Source: Chlamydiota bacterium
Lineage (GTDB): Bacteria; Auribacterota; UBA3054; B51-G9
Length of the DNA: 8,899 nt
Reading direction: 5' to 3'
Assembly (NCBI GenBank): GCA_003648225.1
Contig: QMOL01000106.1
Coordinates: 1 to 8,899, forward strand
Within the stretch, counting starts at the first letter, position 1. Each line of letters opens with the position of its first letter. The translations under genes and the position numbers were made by a program. The notes beneath the pieces were generated by a model. That model worked only from the letters and a program-made list of their open reading frames with translations. It did no database searches and was not told the origin of the DNA. Of this stretch, positions 6,204 through 8,899 are shown piece after piece.

Positions 6204-7898
6204 TTAATTCGGATTACCTAACACCTTTATCTTCATTCCAATCAACAGTTTTTTACTACCATTGATTTTCTCAAGCAACTTTACGGGAATGTTAAATTTC
6301 TTCGATAAACTGTAATAGGTATCCCCCTTCTTCACCGTATATTCAATCAGTTCTGTTTTCTCAAATTCTGTTTGGGTAAATTTATTTGTTTTGTCCGTTT
6401 TGTCTGTTTCATCGGCTTTAGTAACTTTTGCCACGCCATTTGTTGTTTCTTCCTTTTTCCGTTTCGGTATTTCCCTTGTTCTACCTTTCTTCACTTTTAA
6501 CTTCTGCCCCGGTTTTATTACTACGTTTTCCGAAAGACCATTTATAAAAAGCAATTCCTTTACTTTCATATAATGCTTCCACGAAATTCCCCATAATGAA
6601 TCATTCTTTTTAACTGTATAGGTCGTATATTCAACTTTTTCCTTTTTCGGAATTTTTTCTACCGGTTTATTCTCATGTTTTTCAGGTTTCTTTACAACAG
6701 AAGTTCCTCCAGGCAATAATTCATCCGGTTTTTTCCCAACCGGATTCCCGGAAATATCTGTAACGGCAACCGATTCACTCATATCGAGTATTTCTTCAAC
6801 ATCCCCTGTGTTTTCAGCTTTGATATTTTGTATTCTTGGCGCAGCAGGTTTCTTTTTTTTCTTAATTTCGGTGATTTTTTCCGTGTTGTTAAAATCCATA
6901 TTTTCGGATGCGGGCTGATAAAACTTGCTAACAAAATTTTCTACTTTTTTAGTAACATCATCATTATCTTTTAACAACGCGTAAATTAAAAGCAAAGCTA
7001 TCAAAATTCCAAAAGCAACAATCGCTCCCTTTAACGCGCCGTACGTCACTTTTTTTGGAATTAAACTTTTAACATGGAGCAAAGCGAGACGAAACCTCTG
7101 GCAATCAGAATATCTTTTTTCCGGCTCAAAAATTAATGAGTTCCTTATAATCTCATTCCAACCTGATGATATATCACCACGTATCTCAGCAGGGGGAATT
7201 ACAGGCGACGGAGGCGCTACCCCGGCAATTAAATTATACGCAATCGCTCCAAGCGAATATACATGACTCCTCTCGTTTGCAGATTGTCCCTGCAGTTCTT
7301 CCGGAGAAAGAAACGCGTCAATATCGGTCATTCTGCCTCTTATAACCGGCACGCCTATGTCCGTTAATTTAATTTTAACATTTCCATTTTGATCTTCAGT
7401 AACTAAAATTCTGTTAGGATTTATTCCTCCGTAAGAAAGAGATAATTCAGGGGAATTATAAATCCCATAAAGATATTCCAAAGCATCAATTACCTGACAT
7501 AAAATATTAATTACATTCTTTTCGGGGACAAGACCTGATTGCACCTCAATATATTCAGCAAGATTCTTAGAAAATAATTTTTCTGATGAATTCTCTTCTC
7601 CATTAATATCTTGGTTAAAACTTACGTATTCAGTAATTACATAAATATAATCCTCAAATCTACCATAAGATAATATTACTGCAATTCCCGGATGAGAAAG
7701 TTTCTTAACCGTTTCCGCACTTTTCAACGCCGCGTCAGCAACATTTCCCGCAGGAAATATTTTCAGCGCTGCAAACTGTTTTTGTTCGGTTTGCTCTGCA
7801 AGAAAAACAACTCCCACTTGACCGCGACCGACTTCCATCAGTATTTTATATCCGGCAATAATTTTTCCAACCCAATTTTCTGCTTTAATTTCATTCAT
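6204..7898 (-). CDS. Membrane pseudokinase with two periplasmic LysM domains
   Basis: The 564-residue product starts with a eukaryotic-like Ser/Thr kinase fold (about 15–275). It keeps the glycine loop GRGQVG (24–29), the VAIK-type lysine K46, a helix-C glutamate (E62), DIG in place of DFG (180–182), SPE (198–200) and R262. The catalytic loop, normally HRDLKPSNIL, reads YGGINPNRIL (156–165): the catalytic Asp is Gly158, the Lys is Asn160 and the metal-binding Asn is Arg163. The helix-F Asp is His212. It is therefore predicted to be catalytically dead. One transmembrane helix (about 290–308) with positive residues on its N-side puts the kinase domain in the cytoplasm. A Lys/Pro/Glu-rich linker follows, then LysM1 (425–469), a second linker with an ETDKTDKTNK repeat (497–506) and LysM2 (518–559), which should bind peptidoglycan. 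The layout parallels PASTA-type wall-sensing kinases. The ATG overlaps the bioA stop (ATGA), so translation is probably coupled. Confidence 0.85.
   Translation of the reverse strand: MNEIKAENWVGKIIAGYKILMEVGRGQVGVVFLAEQTEQKQFAALKIFPAGNVADAALKSAETVKKLSHPGIAVILSYGRFEDYIYVITEYVSFNQDINGEENSSEKLFSKNLAEYIEVQSGLVPEKNVINILCQVIDALEYLYGIYNSPELSLSYGGINPNRILVTEDQNGNVKIKLTDIGVPVIRGRMTDIDAFLSPEELQGQSANERSHVYSLGAIAYNLIAGVAPPSPVIPPAEIRGDISSGWNEIIRNSLIFEPEKRYSDCQRFRLALLHVKSLIPKKVTYGALKGAIVAFGILIALLLIYALLKDNDDVTKKVENFVSKFYQPASENMDFNNTEKITEIKKKKKPAAPRIQNIKAENTGDVEEILDMSESVAVTDISGNPVGKKPDELLPGGTSVVKKPEKHENKPVEKIPKKEKVEYTTYTVKKNDSLWGISWKHYMKVKELLFINGLSENVVIKPGQKLKVKKGRTREIPKRKKEETTNGVAKVTKADETDKTDKTNKFTQTEFEKTELIEYTVKKGDTYYSLSKKFNIPVKLLEKINGSKKLLIGMKIKVLGNPN
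6389..6406 (-). repeat. Short 9-bp tandem repeat in the inter-LysM linker
   Basis: Two 9-bp units, TTTTGTCCG (6389–6397) and TTTTGTCTG (6398–6406) on the plus strand, encode the T-D-K repeat in the linker between the LysM domains. The 13-mer GTTTTGTCCGTTT (6388–6400) also occurs at 5194–5206, across the end of the HAD gene. Confidence 0.6.
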
Positions 7899-8899
7899 AA
7901 TTTTATTACTTTCTGTATAGATTCCTTAGCTATCCTGCCAAGTTCTTTTAATGTCTCAATTGAAATCGTTAATGGCGTAAGAAAATATATAACATCACCA
8001 AGAGGTCGTAATAATGCTCCCCTTTTCAATGCTTCGCGATAAACCTGCCAGCCAATCCGCTTCTCTGCCGGAAAAGGTTCATTAGTTTTCTTATCGGCTA
8101 CAAGTTCTAACGCGCCTATAAAACCGCATTGTCTTATTTCACCCGCATTAGGCAATTCAGCAAGTTCAGCAAGAATCTCGCTCAAAACTTTAATTTTTTC
8201 CGGAAGATTCGGCATAACTTCATTTTCAAGAATAGGAATTACTTCAAGCCCTATACCTGCCGCCATAGGATTTCCGGTATAAGAATGACTGTGATAAAAT
8301 GCCTTATATTCCGTATATTCACCGTAAAAAGCATCATAAATTTTTTCGTCATAAACCAGTGTCGCCGCAAAAGGCATATATCCGCCGGTTAATCCTTTTG
8401 ACATACAGATGAAATCAGGCACTACATCCGCGTGTTCACACGCGAACATTTTCCCTGTTCTGCCGAATCCGACCGCGATTTCATCAGCAACAAGATGGAT
8501 ATTAAGCTCTGCCGTCAGTTCGCGTAATTTTTTAAGATAAACCGGACTGTAAATATTCATATTATTAGCACACTGAACTAACGGCTCAATGAACACAGCG
8601 GCAATTTCTTCTGAATGATTTGTCAAAGTCCTTTCCATATCAGCAAAACATTCGGCGGAACAGTTATCACGCGTCTTACCATAAGGACATCTGAAGCAAT
8701 TTGGTCCTTCAACATTAAAAGTATCAAGCATTATTGGTGAAAAAGTCTCGCGATAAAGTTCTATTCCGCCAACTGACAGCGCACCGAGTGTTTCACCGTG
8801 ATAAGCTCCACTGATTGAAACAAAGCGTTTTTTTTCAGGCTTACCCGAAAGTTTCCAATACTGATAAGACATTTTTAACGCAACTTCCACAGCGGCCGA
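7895..8899 (-). CDS. bioA: Adenosylmethionine-8-amino-7-oxononanoate aminotransferase BioA, N-terminus cut by window
   Basis: BioA converts 7-keto-8-aminopelargonate to 7,8-diaminopelargonate in biotin synthesis, using PLP and, in most members, S-adenosylmethionine as amino donor. The frame is open to the right edge and begins SAAVEVALKM, an internal family motif, so the GTG at 8890–8888 is not the start and roughly 90–100 N-terminal residues are missing. Counting from the first codon in the window: GAYHGETLGALSVGG (31–45), a cysteine cluster C68, C71, C80, C84 common in one BioA subgroup, VADEIAVGFGRTG (137–149) with the PLP-ring aspartate D139, SKGLTGGYMP (167–176) with the Schiff-base lysine K168, YKAFYHSHSYTGNP (198–211) and LRPLGDVIYFLTP (297–309). 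A lysine-using BioK variant cannot be excluded. The stop TGA overlaps the pseudokinase ATG by 4 bp. No other bio gene is visible; they may lie to the right. Confidence 0.93.
   Translation of the reverse strand, partial: SAAVEVALKMSYQYWKLSGKPEKKRFVSISGAYHGETLGALSVGGIELYRETFSPIMLDTFNVEGPNCFRCPYGKTRDNCSAECFADMERTLTNHSEEIAAVFIEPLVQCANNMNIYSPVYLKKLRELTAELNIHLVADEIAVGFGRTGKMFACEHADVVPDFICMSKGLTGGYMPFAATLVYDEKIYDAFYGEYTEYKAFYHSHSYTGNPMAAGIGLEVIPILENEVMPNLPEKIKVLSEILAELAELPNAGEIRQCGFIGALELVADKKTNEPFPAEKRIGWQVYREALKRGALLRPLGDVIYFLTPLTISIETLKELGRIAKESIQKVIKL

Noticed and set aside
8888..8890. GTG as the start of bioA
   Set aside because: The frame continues to the window edge with the conserved SAAVEVALKM motif, so the true start lies outside.

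Overview
The window is a 36–40% GC-looking (AT-rich) bacterial stretch in which every supportable gene lies on the minus strand; no convincing plus-strand gene was found. The gene content is chromosomal: an NAD-dependent DNA ligase, biotin synthesis, a HAD phosphatase, an ATPase, a membrane pseudokinase with peptidoglycan-binding LysM domains and two secreted proteins. LysM domains and Sec signal peptides fit a cell with a peptidoglycan wall and probably an outer membrane. The amino-terminal signature of the partial gene at the left edge (a beta-helix-type protein with a VSNGVYDTGG motif) resembles proteins abundant in the Lentisphaerota/Kiritimatiellota part of the PVC group. That placement is an inference and is not secure.

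Read in the direction of transcription (right to left): bioA (8899–7895, cut by the window edge) overlaps by ATGA the start of a 564-residue pseudokinase/LysM membrane protein (7898–6204). A 150-bp gap follows; it holds an imperfect hairpin between near-identical 9-bp direct repeats, a weak candidate promoter and an 8-bp tandem repeat that runs up to the TTG start of a Cof-type HAD phosphatase (6053–5205). Next comes a 109-bp gap with a perfect-consensus sigma-70-type promoter (TTGACA-17 bp-TATAAT) whose -10 and start region are overlapped by a perfect 8+8 bp inverted repeat. This promoter should drive an AAA/DUF4143 ATPase (5095–3938), which overlaps ligA (3938–1818) by one base (TAATG). A secreted GH114-family glycosidase (1772–396) follows ligA after 45 bp with its own strong Shine-Dalgarno. 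Another strong promoter (TTGACT-17 bp-TATAAT) starts over the glycosidase stop codon and gives a leader of about 160 nt for the partial beta-helix protein (207–1).

The biology looks like housekeeping genes mixed with surface functions rather than one defence or mobile system: I see no CRISPR, transposase, integrase, tRNA or rRNA. The most interesting points are (i) the ligase carboxy terminus, where an in-frame 9-bp minisatellite encodes an (R/S)DG linker ending in QGTLF, a sliding-clamp-binding-like peptide at the very end of the protein; (ii) the LysM receptor whose kinase domain has lost the catalytic HRD aspartate and other key residues; (iii) the palindrome-overlapped perfect promoter of the ATPase–ligA unit; and (iv) several short-unit (8–9 bp) tandem repeats placed at gene edges or linkers. 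The two secreted-protein genes have strong Shine-Dalgarno sequences, whereas the cytosolic genes have weak or none and rely on overlaps.
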